A DNA stretch of 64,000 nt from Saksenaea vasiformis B4078 (Eukaryota > Mucoromycota > Mucoromycetes > Mucorales > Saksenaeaceae). Positions 1 through 11,454 of this stretch are shown here, piece by piece (within the stretch, counting starts at the first letter, position 1; each line of letters starts with the position of its first letter). The position numbers and the translations under genes were made by a program. The DNA lies in NCBI GenBank assembly GCA_000697055.1, contig JNDT01001146.1, forward strand, positions 38,318 through 102,317. The letters are read 5' to 3'. The notes under the pieces were generated by a model that was not told where the DNA came from, did not search any database, and saw only the letters and a list, made by a program, of their open reading frames with translations.

Positions 1-198
1 ATTCCAATTGTCCGAATGCGCTGTATAACATCTTTGGCGTCTAAAACAGGCTGAGAAACGTTCGGGACAAGAGCTCTTAATAGAAATAAAGGTGATGCGC
101 AGTTTTAATGATAAAAATAAGATTTCCACATCGAAGGATCTTTGTGTGTACTTTATTTATTCTAAAGCCCCGTTGAACATCTGGGTAACCTAAGAGAC

Positions 199-1201
199 TT
201 AAAGATTGAAGAAAGGTTGCTGCTGCTGCTGCTGCTGTTTCACTTGAGCCGCTGATGGAGGAGGAGGGATAAGAGGCACTAGACCCGGGTTGTCGTTATT
301 AGTAGCTGGCCGAGGTCGAGTTCGTTTGGCCTACAAAAAAAAAAAAAATCCAGGTCGATAAGTACGAAACAAGATTCCAGCAACCCGTTCATTGATACTT
401 ACTCCGACCTGACCAATGCTAATATTAATCGTCTGCCCTTCTTTCAAGCTGTAATCTTTTTTTGGTTCTGTGCTGACGGCACGTTCAGCGGCTTTTTTCT
501 CAGCCCGCAATTGTCTACGCATGGCTATGAATTTTCTAAATTTGATCGCTTTCCCAAATTTACTTTTCAAAATCTTGCAACGCCACGTTAAAATCAAATG
601 CATCACTTCGTTCTTGAAATCCCATGCCGATAAACGCGTGGCGACCTGGAGCAAAACAGGATATGCGTCAGTTGCAAGGTCATCCAACTCCGCAGCAGAA
701 TGACTTACCCTCATGTTCGATCTTGAGAACAAAGTATCGACTAGAATCCAGCACAGGCTCAACAGAGTTAGAGTTGGGATCGTATGGACATACAGCAAAA
801 ACCTCTCCTGCAAAAAAAAAAAAAAAAAAAGGAAAGGAAAGGAGATCCGATTCGTGTAAGGCATAACGCTTCTGCTCCGCAGTACTTTCTTGCTTCTTAC
901 CCGTATTGCTGTCTTCCAGTCGGATAGTGCATGTTTTTCCTTTACTAAGGATCCTCAGTCTGCCTTTCCATAGGTACACGCTACCAAGATCACCCCATTC
1001 TGCCGCTCTGATCGCCGTTGACAATTAGACCCTAATGCTACATCTTTCTTTTTTTTTTGCTGCTGTTACCTGTAACCTCTTGCCGTTGTTCTCGGTGGTA
1101 TTCTGTACACTTTCTTCATGTCAGACGCACATGGTGTATCGATTTCAATTACCAAAACATTCTCGAACAATAAGCAACACGCTTTCGTATTCAAAGTCCA
1201 T
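199..1201 (-). CDS. NECAP-type adaptin ear-binding coat-associated protein
   Basis: NECAP proteins bind AP-2/AP-1 ear domains and assist clathrin-coated vesicle formation. About six exons are readable on the minus strand. Exon 1 starts at 1201 with [15 protein letters not shown], and a ~43-nt intron leads to [14 protein letters not shown], the family's N-terminal signature. The next exon begins AAEWGDL and continues with WKGRLRIL. Further exons carry [35 protein letters not shown] and, near the end, [15 protein letters not shown], all typical of the NECAP PH-like domain and its tail. The last exon is proline-rich, has a polyQ run (CTG repeat near 220-238) and ends PFFNL. One intron contains a long T tract before its acceptor. 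The start is chosen because only this frame gives the conserved ESVL..VRE opening. Introns are inferred from GT/AG sites and family fit. Confidence 0.9.
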
Positions 1202-1433
1202 ACTGAAGGTAACGCCAAAGGCACAGTATCGCCCACCTGGGACTTCTCATTCTGAGGCCTAATTTCAGACCCCGCTTGAAAAGTCGATCCATGTCTCTGC
1301 AGTGTACTGAATTCAGCCAATGAAATTTGAACTTTTACAGCGCATACATACATATCATAGGGAAGCCGCACTTTGACAGCAACTGAAAGGATATTATGCT
1401 GGATTTTGAATGAGCATTTGCATCAAATAAATA

Positions 1434-1727
1434 TTATGTTACGTTCAAATCGACTAAATTCTGCGCTGGAAAGTGATATGCCTTCGTGAGGAATACTTCG
1501 TGCCTGGATAGCCTGAGTTTTGAATTAAGGCGCTTCATTTTCTCTTTTTGTCTCTGTCTATCTTGCATCCTCGGTAATGACACTTGGGCGTTATTTGCTT
1601 TTTTTATATAGGCTACAATTGGAACTAGAATAGATACAAGCATACAGAGGACACAATATTCCAAGTTGAATAAATGCAGCCCGAATGACAAGCCCGGTGT
1701 TAAACGTAGAGTCTTGGTGACCGGCAC
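1434..1727 (-). CDS. hypothetical small protein with one membrane segment
   Basis: A 97-residue ORF that I do not recognise. It has one hydrophobic stretch at about residues 25-41 (YCVLCMLVSILVPIVAYI). A basic, charged segment follows (RQRQKEKMKRLNSKLRL), as in a single-pass membrane protein with a cytosolic coiled tail. It lies about 230 bp upstream of the NECAP start, on the same strand. No intron signals or family motif support it, so it may be a chance ORF or one exon of a longer gene. Confidence 0.22.
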   Translation of the reverse strand: MPVTKTLRLTPGLSFGLHLFNLEYCVLCMLVSILVPIVAYIKKANNAQVSLPRMQDRQRQKEKMKRLNSKLRLSRHEVFLTKAYHFPAQNLVDLNVT

Positions 1728-2389
1728 CGGATTCGGTCATCAGCTTTTGATGTTGTCAACACTTTACCCTAAAGAAGTACGGGCGACAATTCAATAATAC
1801 CTATACCGAAAACATGGATATGCGCATTAATAACTATAGCTCACGCCTTCTTGGCCCTTTAGCTCGGCAACTTTGTTTAATAGAACTTTATGTGATGTGC
1901 CACAGGACCATCTGCCCTTGCGCGGAGAATGATAATGTCATCACTATTGTCACTTTACTTCATTCAACCTGCGTATACCCGTAGCGCAATGCGTTACCTT
2001 GCTGTGACAGCCTCATCCAGATGACAAGATACGATATAAATACTTCTTAAGGGCAGAAGGATGCCCTTTTGTGCGCTTTTATGATCGCGAATCTCAATGT
2101 TTTCCTCTATAAACTTTTCGCATGCTGGAAACATTCCGAGTTCAGCCTATGTTCGTATACAGCGCTCCAAGTACGACGGAAGTCGGTCTAAAACTTCAAT
2201 TTCGTCCTTGCAAACCGTGACGAATATGCTGATGAACGTCACTAATTCTCAATAACCATATTGAAGATGTCTTCTCGATACTTCTTCGCTTCTATCCATG
2301 CACTCCTCATTTCTGCTGTTGTATCCTGTTGTTCTCTTTGAAAAACCTCCCGAGACTACAACTGGCAGTTTCTATATAGAAAAGTACTA
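1728..2389. other. intergenic stretch without recognisable genes
   Basis: No ORF with coding character, repeat or RNA gene was recognised here. The sequence is AT-rich with scattered short pyrimidine runs. Confidence 0.4.
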
Positions 2390-2635
2390 TTATACCAAGA
2401 TACGCCATTCATTATAGCACGATGACTTATTAGCGGGACGATAGAAGTTTCTCGCTGGCTCAGCTATTTCTACATCATCAAACAGGAGTAGCACGTCGTC
2501 GTCGCTGGGCGTTGCACGGAGCATCGCTTTCTGTTGAGCTTTTCTTCTTCCAGAACGACGGGTAAGCACTTTCCCTGCATTCACTCGTTTGAAAATAAAC
2601 AGCCGTGATCCGTAGGTGTCATTATTCCATCGCAT
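2390..2635 (-). CDS. hypothetical ORF, possibly a terminal exon
   Basis: An 81-residue ORF with a basic centre (RRSGRRKAQQKAM) followed by an acidic, hydrophobic patch (SDDDVLLLFDDVE). The family is not recognised. It lies about 340 bp downstream of AMMECR1 on the same strand. It could be a terminal exon of an unannotated gene, but no upstream exon could be joined with confidence. Confidence 0.2.
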   Translation of the reverse strand: MRWNNDTYGSRLFIFKRVNAGKVLTRRSGRRKAQQKAMLRATPSDDDVLLLFDDVEIAEPARNFYRPANKSSCYNEWRILV

Positions 2636-2977
2636 CGTTCCGCCTGACAGTGAGATTGCTCAGGAATCTAAGCTACATGCCATGGTGATAGTCGTTGCAA
2701 TGCAAAGCGAAAGGTCATTAGGAGACCTCTTGTTACGTTCCCAACTGGTTCGGCATGTTTCAAACGATATTCTGTCGTGCTGTCTTAACGGAAAAAAAAT
2801 CATCAGCGGATGATGCATTGTTTATTTTCAGCTCACACTGTCATACAAAAAGGCATGGGCTTTCTCTTAAAACTGCACAGCATCTTGACATACAATCATG
2901 TTCTATATACAAGTTCTTCGATGCGATTGCATGTCACCCGTATCTGCGTACGAGTAGGATCCCTTTCTTGACTGTGC

Positions 2978-3682
<705 letters not shown>

Positions 3683-3848
3683 GGGAAGAGGGCGAGGAAA
3701 GGGAAGAGAAGAAAATGGGACGAACCATGGCTGCGCTTTCCATATCCCCGACGAAGGTTTCAAAAAAGGATACAGTCCGACCACACATGACGTCGTCCTT
3801 TTCTTTATTGGCTATCTTTCTTTCTGAATAGTTTGAAGCTTTTCCAGA

Positions 3849-4078
3849 TCATTCCCATGTTTTTGCGTACGAGGTCCAAGTGTACGAGTAAGAGGAGCCA
3901 GCTCGTGTATCAAATAGCGGAAGGTGAAGAATGCTTGAACGGTTTTCATTACCCGCCGCATTGTGTGTGACTACAGGTTTGGGAAGAGTAAGTATAGGAG
4001 AAGAGTGAGTGAAGCAATATTCAAACCTTCACTTACCACTGCCTGGCACATCGAAATCACGCTCGAATTTATCGTTTC
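3849..4078 (-). CDS. possible terminal exons of an unrecognised gene
   Basis: Two small exons on the minus strand (4037-4078 and 3849-3970) can be joined across a GTAAGT...GTAG intron. They read through KFERDFDVPGS to a tail ending SYTWTSYAKTWE. A second frame in the downstream exon is also open, starting MRRVMKTVQAFF and giving a 49-residue peptide. Clean splice sites and two open frames suggest a real transcript, but the family is not recognised and upstream exons are not resolved. It sits between AMMECR1 and the G-beta gene, all on minus. Confidence 0.27.
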
Positions 4079-4393
4079 CTTTTTGGAACAAAGCAATGGG
4101 CTTTTCCAATGGTCAAAATTGCTTGACTCCTGGGATATATTGGACGCTCACTTTGGCAATGTGTGTCCTAAACTGAGTGCCAAAATTACTTGCTTTTTGG
4201 ATTAGCTATTTCATGTGCTCATAATCCACATAGTCAAGTCCTTTCTTAGCGCAAAAATTGATTCTTCATGGACGCAAGCTTTATATAGAGTAGCGGAAAA
4301 TTCGTTTCAAATAAACAGTATTTACAGTTATCCCACAAAACCTGAGTACGAATTGGACGATCCCTTCTATGTGCCAAGTATGTGTTTTTTTAT

Positions 4394-5627
4394 TTATGCC
4401 CAGATCTGTCATTGTTTCATTAGCACCCCAAACTCTTTGAAGGACGCCGTCTTACCTTTAACGAGTTATCCCAGCTTCCTGTACATAAGGCTACCCCATC
4501 ACTGGATATACCGAGACAAGATACCCTATTTTCATGGCCACTCAGGACACCTACTTGTTCGCCACGCAGCGTGTCCCACACATGACAGTGATAATCATCG
4601 TATCCTCCGAACAATAGCCGACCCGACAACGAAAAAGCGACGGATGTGATACCACAATAGATCTGTTCATGTGTATAGATATTCAATTCGCGATCGGCAC
4701 TCAGATCAAACAAGCGGCAACTGGCGTCGTCGGAACCGGTACCGATCGCACTTCCATTTGGAAAGAATTGGACCGCATTGATGTCTGATTCGTGGCCGCT
4801 GAATGACTGGACGCATCGATTGGCACGAATATCCCATATTTTGGCGGTTGCATCGCATGCTGCTGACACGAATATGTTGGGATTGGGTGATATTGATAAA
4901 CTAAGAAATGAGTCAGGCAACAAAAACAACTAAAATGAAAAAAAAGAAAAAAAGCATCTTTTCTACCTCATAACATCGCCTGTGTGGTCTGAGAATTCTT
5001 TAATTTTAGTCCCTGCGTCAATGTCCCATAAGATACAAGTAGTGTCTCCGCTGGCTGTTAGAATTTGATTATCGTCCAGAAATCGGCAGCAGCTTAAATA
5101 GCCTGTATGCGCCGATAATTCTCGCGCTGGTCGTGTTGGACCGTCGCGTGCGCGCAGACTATATATGGAGCATATATTATCAAGTCCTCCAGAAGCCACA
5201 AAGTTTCCCGAGGGTGCATAGGCACACGTCATGACCCATGATGATCGGAGAGGGATGGCATAAATCTTGTTGGATGAATAAGCATCCCATACAAGTAATT
5301 TCCCGTCTTGAGAGGCCGAAACGAGGTGTCTCTTATCTGCTGCCCAGTGCATAGCGTAAATCTTTGCTAAGTGTCCCTTAAGTGTCCGTCGAACCTTCAT
5401 CGTTGACCGTGGCAACGGCTCGACTTCTCGATGTGCAACTTCTGTTACTATAGCGTCCAGGAAAATAAGAACAAAGAAGAACAGAGAAAAAAGGAAAAAG
5501 AAAAGGTTTGCTTACGTGTGGTATCTGCCAAGGCCTCCTTCCTTTGACGTATCCTGTCTTTTAACTTTTCAGCTTCTTTTCTTGCTAATGCTGTTCGTTT
5601 GGCAATATCGCTATCGGTTGTACTCAT
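4394..5627 (-). CDS. heterotrimeric G-protein beta subunit
   Basis: This WD40 propeller pairs with G-gamma to hold G-alpha at the membrane and relay receptor signals, for example in mating, sensing and cAMP signalling. The start at 5627 gives an N-terminal helix ([20 protein letters not shown]) typical of the G-gamma-binding coiled coil. The central exon begins with the WD repeats: [20 protein letters not shown], then [17 protein letters not shown]. Later repeats include [56 protein letters not shown] and [12 protein letters not shown] short last intron (GTAAGA...GACAG) leads to a tiny exon encoding IWA and a stop at 4394, the classic LKIW ending. Seven repeats and about 350 residues match the family. 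Confidence 0.95.
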
Positions 5628-6036
5628 GATGTATGTAATGTGTGTATGTGCGACTGCGTATATAAGTAGATATCAAAATGTATATGTATTTATATAGATG
5701 GGGTTGAGTGTATGTATAATGAGGATGCGTATGTTGACGTGAAGGGAATGGGGGAAAGATGCGTATTATGTATATGTATGTGTTATTTGAAGAGAATAAG
5801 GACAGATCGCACAATAACTCGCTTGGAGAAAGGAAAAAAGTGGGGAAGAGTGGCGTTTCCATTTGATCGCGTACGTGACCAGAAAAAAAAATGCCGAAAC
5901 AATTTCACTGAGAGCAAATTTTTATTGGATCAATCTGATTCAGCTTGTTTTCCCAAAAAGTTGAAATGCAAACAATACGCTTTCTTGAATCGTTTGTTAG
6001 GGAAACAATACCAATGAATCTTACTTCTTCCTTCTC
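5628..6036. other. 5' flank of the G-beta gene, no other gene seen
   Basis: The region just upstream of the G-beta start is rich in TATATG and TGTATG motifs and looks like a promoter/5' UTR. Nothing else could be supported. Confidence 0.35.
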
Positions 6037-6324
6037 CTACGCAAACAAAACCGGAATGTCTCCGGCTGGTCCGTGGCCCGCGGGAGAAGGAACTACCGAC
6101 TCCTCATTGGTTCTTGTAATCAGTGTCCAAGTAGACGTATTTGATAGTTGCATAGATAGTGATAGACTTCTGCTTGGAGACAATGGAGACCAATTATAGG
6201 TTACAGAAGGAGAATAAATAGTCAGAAATGCTTTTGATTCATTGCACAGGATGTAAAAAGAATCATTGCTTTGTGTATGTAGATCAGCAAAACCTTGTAT
6301 GCGGACACCTTCTTCATTGCGCAA
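6037..6324 (-). CDS. hypothetical Ser/Thr-rich terminal exon
   Basis: A 95-residue reading frame with GFADLHTQSNDSFYIL, several serines (LSPSRSLSLSMQLSNTS) and an end at GPAGDIPVLFA. It looks more protein-like than its surroundings, but no family is recognised. The frame closes just upstream, so it would need a spliced 5' part. It is reported only as a possible exon. Confidence 0.22.
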   Translation of the reverse strand: MRNEEGVRIQGFADLHTQSNDSFYILCNESKAFLTIYSPSVTYNWSPLSPSRSLSLSMQLSNTSTWTLITRTNEESVVPSPAGHGPAGDIPVLFA

Positions 6325-7896
6325 TCATTCTATTTCTGTAATCCATGTAGGCGGTTTTCCTGCACTATACTATATTCAAAGGTACGGAAATAAAAAATTC
6401 ATAGCTATTTTTTTAATCTTTGAAAGCACATGGCTTCTTTTAGAGGACAAGTTCGTACGTGCTCAGAACGCATTGGCTCGTCCCAATTATCGTTGCACAA
6501 ACATCCCCATAATTGGTATCTGGTGTTTGTTTACCCAGATATCGGGAAGATCTATTGGATCCATGGCTTCTAGAAGATCAGCAACTGTACCAGGTTTCAT
6601 TGACTTCCGATTGCTTGACATTAACTAAAATAGGTGATTGGCTGAATACCAACCACGATCTGGTGAATTTGGTCCTGTGATGGTCCTTGATCTGCAACTG
6701 CAACTAGTATGGTATGGCTTTTCCGAAGCCAATGTCTCTATCTAGGTGATAGGACTGCAATATTCATTTTGGTAAAAAAGAAAAATCCTTGGATTCGGCT
6801 TTATGCCCCATGACCAGCTCCCAGCTCTCGCCTTAGTAATGGAACTCCTCACTCGCAACCAGAAACAAAAAACGTACGATGAATGGGAGCGACCACTCTG
6901 TAAAACCCCTCGTTCGGGCAAAACGATGACTAGCTCAGTTCAACGACACATGCAGACGTAAAAAAAAGAAGAAAAAGAAATGAAAACAACAGAGAGGAGC
7001 ATCAATGAAATAGTGCTATTCCATTTGCGTGCTTGTTGGTCAGTTGTCCCGTCCTAGGTTATTCTTGGCAAGTCGGTTTTACTGGTAAGATTTGCTTTAA
7101 TGTCAGCTGTTTGACCTGTGGTGGCTCACAGCAACGCCACAAGTGAATTGATTTACAAGAGGAAACAACACGATTTGTAAGCTATGCAGCGAAGGATCTA
7201 TTTCAACAGTGTAACTGGTCATCCTTGGTACTTTACGTCGTCTACAAAGGGATAGCTTCCAGGTGACCTTTTCTTGTCCGACATTGCAGACATTTGAAAT
7301 CCATCAATGACACTATTTGACACTTGTACAACACACATACTTCAACTCTGCAACCAATGAGGGCCCCTACAAGATCCATGATTACTACATCTCTTTAATG
7401 AATACCTGCCATCCTAGAAATGGGATCACAGGGTTGAAAATCCACGACGAAGTCTGCACACCTCACTAGGTAATGATTAGCTGAAAGGCTTTGGTCGACT
7501 ACAAACTTTGGGAATACCAAAAATGGAAACCAAAGATAGATATCATTCAAACGATTTAAACTTCAATGCTGAGTTGAGGAATGTTATCAAACTGAAGCTG
7601 AGCACACGTTTCTATTTGACACCATTCCATTGATGCTCCTTATCTCTTATCAAAGCAATTTCACATGTGCTCCAACAAGTTCCTTTTCTTTCCAATCATA
7701 CACGGTCCCATGATCGAAGCATACGGCTTCTATCGTTGTTGCTCGACACGCCGCATTATTCGGCAAACGTCCTGAGCACACTATTCCTAACCAGTCCAAT
7801 TGTTGTTCGGATAATACCATTGCACCTGCTTTATTTCTTCTCACAGAGAGGGAAAAAAGAAAAAAAACAGAGGGAAAAAGGAACGCAATCGATCGT
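6325..7896. other. long intergenic stretch
   Basis: About 1.5 kb without a convincing gene. Short ORFs occur on both strands with no family features. A poly-purine tract (GGGAAAAAAGAAAAAAACAG) lies just downstream of the eL36 stop. Confidence 0.4.
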
Positions 7897-8324
7897 TTAA
7901 TGGCGACGAGATTCGGCAATGACACCAGAAAGTTCATCAATTTTCTTCTTGGCGCGCAAGAAAGTACCAAGCTAAAAAAAATTAAAGTTGTCAGCAGGGT
8001 CCGTTTGTATGGTCAATGTTGTAATCTTACTCTCTTCTTGGTGAGCTTCTTGGCACGCTTGTCCTTGGAGTTCTTGATCAATTCCATGACACGACGCTCA
8101 TAGGGAGCAAAGCCAGCAACTTCACGAATGATGCTCTTCACGAAGACATTGCGCTTGGAAGAAGCCTAATGATCTACAACTCAGTTTTCTCGTCGGAATA
8201 AAATGTATCCATCCGTCTTTCTACGTACACCCTTTCTGTAAGAAGGCTTGGGCTTGAGTTCACGGCGGGTGGTGATGTGACCCTTGTTGATGCCAACAGC
8301 GATGCCAGACTTAGAAGCAGCCAT
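7897..8324 (-). CDS. RPL36: 60S ribosomal protein eL36
   Basis: This is a small basic protein of the large cytosolic ribosomal subunit. Three exons fit. The first starts at 8324 with [16 protein letters not shown] and runs to KPSYRKG. The second reads [19 protein letters not shown], then [20 protein letters not shown]. The third reads [18 protein letters not shown] and ends AESRRH. These match eL36 throughout, including PYERR and the C-terminal xxSRRH. The first intron uses GTACGT and an ATTAG acceptor in phase 0, and the second splits at KKR. Total length is near the usual 100 residues. An upstream in-frame ATG at 8372 exists but would add a non-conserved extension. Confidence 0.95.
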
Positions 8325-8629
8325 AGGGATTGCGTAGGATGGAAGAGGGAGTTCCCCATCCATCACGCCCAAACGATCTCAAGGCAAGCGGGGAAACGAG
8401 AGCAGGTGATGGTTGTCCGGTCCGCACTGTTCGGGGCACCGGGCATTACGCGCGATATAGTCTGGTGGGACAAAAAAAAAAGAGGGAGCTTTATGGATTT
8501 CTTTTCACACGATTTGGCTAAGCTTTGTACCCACGTGGAATTCCACGGACGTGTATCTTTATTTATGTAGACAGAAAAATGGAAAAGCAACAGTATAAAC
8601 AGAAAATTGTATGCAGTATCAACAAATAG

Positions 8630-9690
8630 TCAAGACCCTGATGATCTAGACAGTTTATGTTTTTCATGGGATCTAACGTGCCGTTTCATGTCATGTTTGC
8701 GGGCAAACGATTTGAAACAATGTTGACAGACGAAGTTCTTTGGTCTATTTGGATTGTGTGTTAGAATGTGTTCCTTCATGTTGTTTGAACGATTGCTCCT
8801 ATGCTGGCAATAAGGACACACGTGTATTCGCCGCGAAGATGCCGATGAGGATGTGGAGGAAGGTTTACGCGGCGGTGTCACTGTGATCTTGTCGGGTGCA
8901 GTTTGCTCAGCCTTGATATCATCTTGGCTCTGCAGGGGAAGGGCGCCTATCAAGCTAATACCTAAGGAATTCAGTGCCATCGCGTCTTGAGAAAAGGTAT
9001 AGGATGCCGATGGGGTATTATTGTCCATGAAAAGCAATGAATCATTCACAGGCGAAAGGTGGGAGGAAGGGTCGATTGTGGTAGTTGGAGTTGGAAAGGA
9101 AAGGCATTGGCATAGATCGGGTTTGTAATTATCTATCAAACCAAATAACTGAGGGGATGAGGATGCGAGCAAGCTAGGTTCCATGAAATCAGCAAATATA
9201 TCTTCTTCTGGCGACGAGGAAGATGGCAACCCAGTTTCCATAAAGTCATGAAACAATTCCTCTTCTTCGGGAGGAGAGGCAGGGATATACATGCTACTAC
9301 CATCTTGGCTTATAAGAGATTCTGCTGCAGATGAAAAGGAACCAAACGATGTGGAAAGCATGGAGAGTGGATCTACAGCTTGATTTGTCAGCCAACACAA
9401 GGATAGGGGTTCTTCGTACCGGCTGCAAAACCAGCAACGTTGTTCCAATCGTTCACTGACAACGAAGAGATAGGTGCATAAGCGTTTGGTGGGTAAGATC
9501 GAGAAGAAGGTATAGGAATCGCCGAAGAAGGCGGTGGTTGGATAAAGGTCGGAGCAGCAATATCCGTGACAACGTGGACTTGATCGTCAGCTTTCAAGGA
9601 TTGCAGCCTATCTTTTTCGCAGAGCTGTTGTCCAGTAAAGCTCTGGGTAGGTAGAAACTTTCTTAGAAATCCGTGGATCGTGGAAGACAT
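8630..9690 (-). CDS. two-finger C2H2 zinc-finger transcription factor
   Basis: Two exons. The first starts MSSTIHGFLRKFLPTQ at 9690. An intron with a GTACGAAG donor and an ATCAAG acceptor joins NVAGFAA to AVDPLSMLSTSFG. The long second exon has two acidic, serine-rich direct repeats around residues 110-150: EEEELFHDFMETGLPSSSSP and EEDIFADFMEPSLLASSSP. These look like activation modules. The C-terminus carries two C2H2 fingers, CPYC...HILTH and CQHCFKSFARKHDMKRH, ending in a basic tail (HKLSRSSGS). The finger pair resembles fungal Crz1/Azf-like regulators, but no specific orthologue can be named. Confidence 0.82.
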
Positions 9691-9782
9691 GAGAAGAAGT
9701 AGAAAAGAAAAGAGAGTGCTATCACAATAACTTGAAAATTCACAAAAAAAAAAAAAAGCCTTACCGCAGCGTCAATTGGCGG

Positions 9783-9855
9783 TTTTGTGCTGAGCCAAAA
9801 TGGCGGATATTCAAATGTCAAATAGCGGATTTGCACTTGACCAAATAGCGGCTCC
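9783..9855. repeat. left inverted terminal-type repeat with CAAATAGCGG motifs
   Basis: This 73-bp block contains GAGCCAAAATGGCGGATATT, then TCAAATAGCGG and CCAAATAGCGGCTCCCGTGT. A partner in opposite orientation lies at 16235-16310. The two align over about 45-60 bp, and the left copy has about 30 bp extra holding an additional CAAATAGCGG unit. The block lies about 90 bp upstream of the C2H2 gene's start and about 70 bp before a decayed transposase-like ORF, as a transposon end would. Confidence 0.55.
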
Positions 9856-9924
9856 CGTGTAACCAAGTGCCAGTTTTCATTTCAGGTCCCTTTTTGCTTT
9901 TTTCTCTCTTTCGCTTTTTTAACA

Positions 9925-10260
9925 ATGAATATGTCAATGACCGCTTATTTCTTCTATGAAGATGGTCAGGGAAAAATCATGGATGAACAAGTAAACGACG
10001 CAATGGATTGGGTTGAAGATGTTGACTCATATCATCTCGAGACGTTAACGGCCTTAAAGAGATATTAAAGTGAACAAGATGATATTGCAGCCAATCTTGA
10101 GGACCCCATGAGAGAGCTGGAAAAAGATAAACTCCAGAAAAGGGAAAACGTACAATGTGTACACTGCAGATCAAAAAGTGGTCTTTGTATATTATCTCAA
10201 AGTTAGAGGTTTCCCTCGGGCACTCCCAAGAGAACACGCTATAATCCTACTGGAAAATAG
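9925..10260 (+). pseudogene. decayed 5' part of a DNA transposase-like ORF
   Basis: An ATG at 9925 opens MNMSMTAYFFYEDGQGKIM. The frame stays protein-like through WVEDVDSYHLETLTALKRY, then hits TAA at 10066-10068. It continues in the same frame with SEQDDIAANLEDPMRELEKD. Near 10150 the coding sense shifts frame to YNVYTADQKVVFVYYLKVRG, which resembles the helix-turn-helix opening of fungal transposases. The ORF then runs into the Tc1 element. One stop, one frameshift and truncation mark it as dead. It sits immediately inside the left terminal repeat. Assignment to a transposase is inferred from style and position. Confidence 0.45.
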
Positions 10261-10370
10261 GGGCCGTTGATGGAAATTTCCGTGCAATTCAGTAAACTCC
10301 GCAATACATACTTGATTACCTCAAAACTTTCTCCCTTCTTTTTCCTGTTCTTTCATATAAACTGACTTCT

Positions 10371-11429
10371 ATGATGCTAATTGATATTTCCAATACTACC
10401 CGAAAACCCAAAACTGAATTTTCGGAGGCGGAACGTGCTATGATTTATGGAATGAATCAAGCAAGAATGTCATATGGTGCAATCGCGAAAAGCAAAGGAC
10501 TTCCACGATCAACCGTGCAGTACATCGTGGAAAGTATTCGCAAGACGGGCTCTGCAGCTTCCAAGCCAAGATCAGGGAGGCTGAAGAAGATTACAAAGGC
10601 TGCATCTCTACTCATTGCGCGCGACATTCGCCGTGAACCACGCGTACCCCTGAAGGTTCACATGTCCATTTTCTCCGAAACTTGTACGAAGGTCTCATTG
10701 CCTACATTTGCCAAGACTGTTCGTGGACTGGGGTTCCGTTCATGTCGTCCAGTACGTAGGCACAAACTAACGGAAACTCACAAGAAAAGACGACTGAAGT
10801 GGGCGAAGGAGCACGCTCATTGGAGCGTAGAAGAGTGGAGCAAGGTAATCTGGTCTGATGAGTCCAGATTCCTTGTCATGGGTAACAATGGTCGAGCACG
10901 AGTCCTTCGGAAAAGTGGTGAGGCGTTTCAAGAGCGCCATATACAAGAAACAACCAAGTATGGCGGAGGATCCGTGATGGTCTGGGGCTGCTTCACTGGT
11001 AGTGGAGTAGGCCCTATCAAAGCTGTGGAGGGCAGGCTAGATAGCAAGGCCTACACACAGCTTCTGAAGGAGAACTTGCTCCCGTACTTGTCTCAAAATG
11101 ATCTTAAAGTTCATTTATTCCAGGAAGACAACGCTAGCTGCCACGTTGGTAAGTTTACACGGCGGTGGAAGAGCAGGAAGGGTGTCTCCGTTTTGCCAGA
11201 GTGGCCTGCACAAAGCCCAGACTTGAATCCCATTGAGAACCTCTGGGATGAGTTGGAGCGTCGCTTGGCAAAGCGGAGACATATGATACGGAAACCTGCA
11301 CAATTGGAGGCTGCTTTGCTCGAGGAATGGCAAGCCATTCCCCAGAGCATCTGTGAGAACTTGGTGTCTCCGATGCCCGACAGATGCAGAGCGATTATTG
11401 ATGCCTCTGGAGGCCACACCCGTTATTGA
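10371..11429 (+). CDS. Tc1/mariner-superfamily transposase, apparently intact
   Basis: A 352-residue uninterrupted ORF that would catalyse cut-and-paste transposition into TA sites. The N-terminus has paired helix-turn-helix modules (SEAERAMIYGMNQARMSYG, then GLPRSTVQYIVESIRKTG). A middle region with TETHKKRRLKWAKEH precedes the catalytic core. The DDE triad is readable as D in VIWSDESRFLVMG, D in HLFQEDNASCH, and E in SPDLNPIENLWDELE. The spacing of the last two fits DD34E Tc1 enzymes. Length matches the family. No stop or frameshift is seen, so the copy could be functional. Confidence 0.92.
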   Translation: MMLIDISNTTRKPKTEFSEAERAMIYGMNQARMSYGAIAKSKGLPRSTVQYIVESIRKTGSAASKPRSGRLKKITKAASLLIARDIRREPRVPLKVHMSIFSETCTKVSLPTFAKTVRGLGFRSCRPVRRHKLTETHKKRRLKWAKEHAHWSVEEWSKVIWSDESRFLVMGNNGRARVLRKSGEAFQERHIQETTKYGGGSVMVWGCFTGSGVGPIKAVEGRLDSKAYTQLLKENLLPYLSQNDLKVHLFQEDNASCHVGKFTRRWKSRKGVSVLPEWPAQSPDLNPIENLWDELERRLAKRRHMIRKPAQLEAALLEEWQAIPQSICENLVSPMPDRCRAIIDASGGHTRY

Positions 11430-11454
11430 AAGGATACCAGAATTCTAATAAAGC

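Noticed and set aside
1066..1371. 101-residue ORF on minus as the first NECAP exon
   Set aside because: Only its end ([14 protein letters not shown]) is real coding sequence. The conserved ESVL..VRE start lies in another frame and splices in from 1201.
11111..11419. Minus-strand ORFs of about 100 residues
   Set aside because: Antisense to the Tc1 transposase C-terminus.
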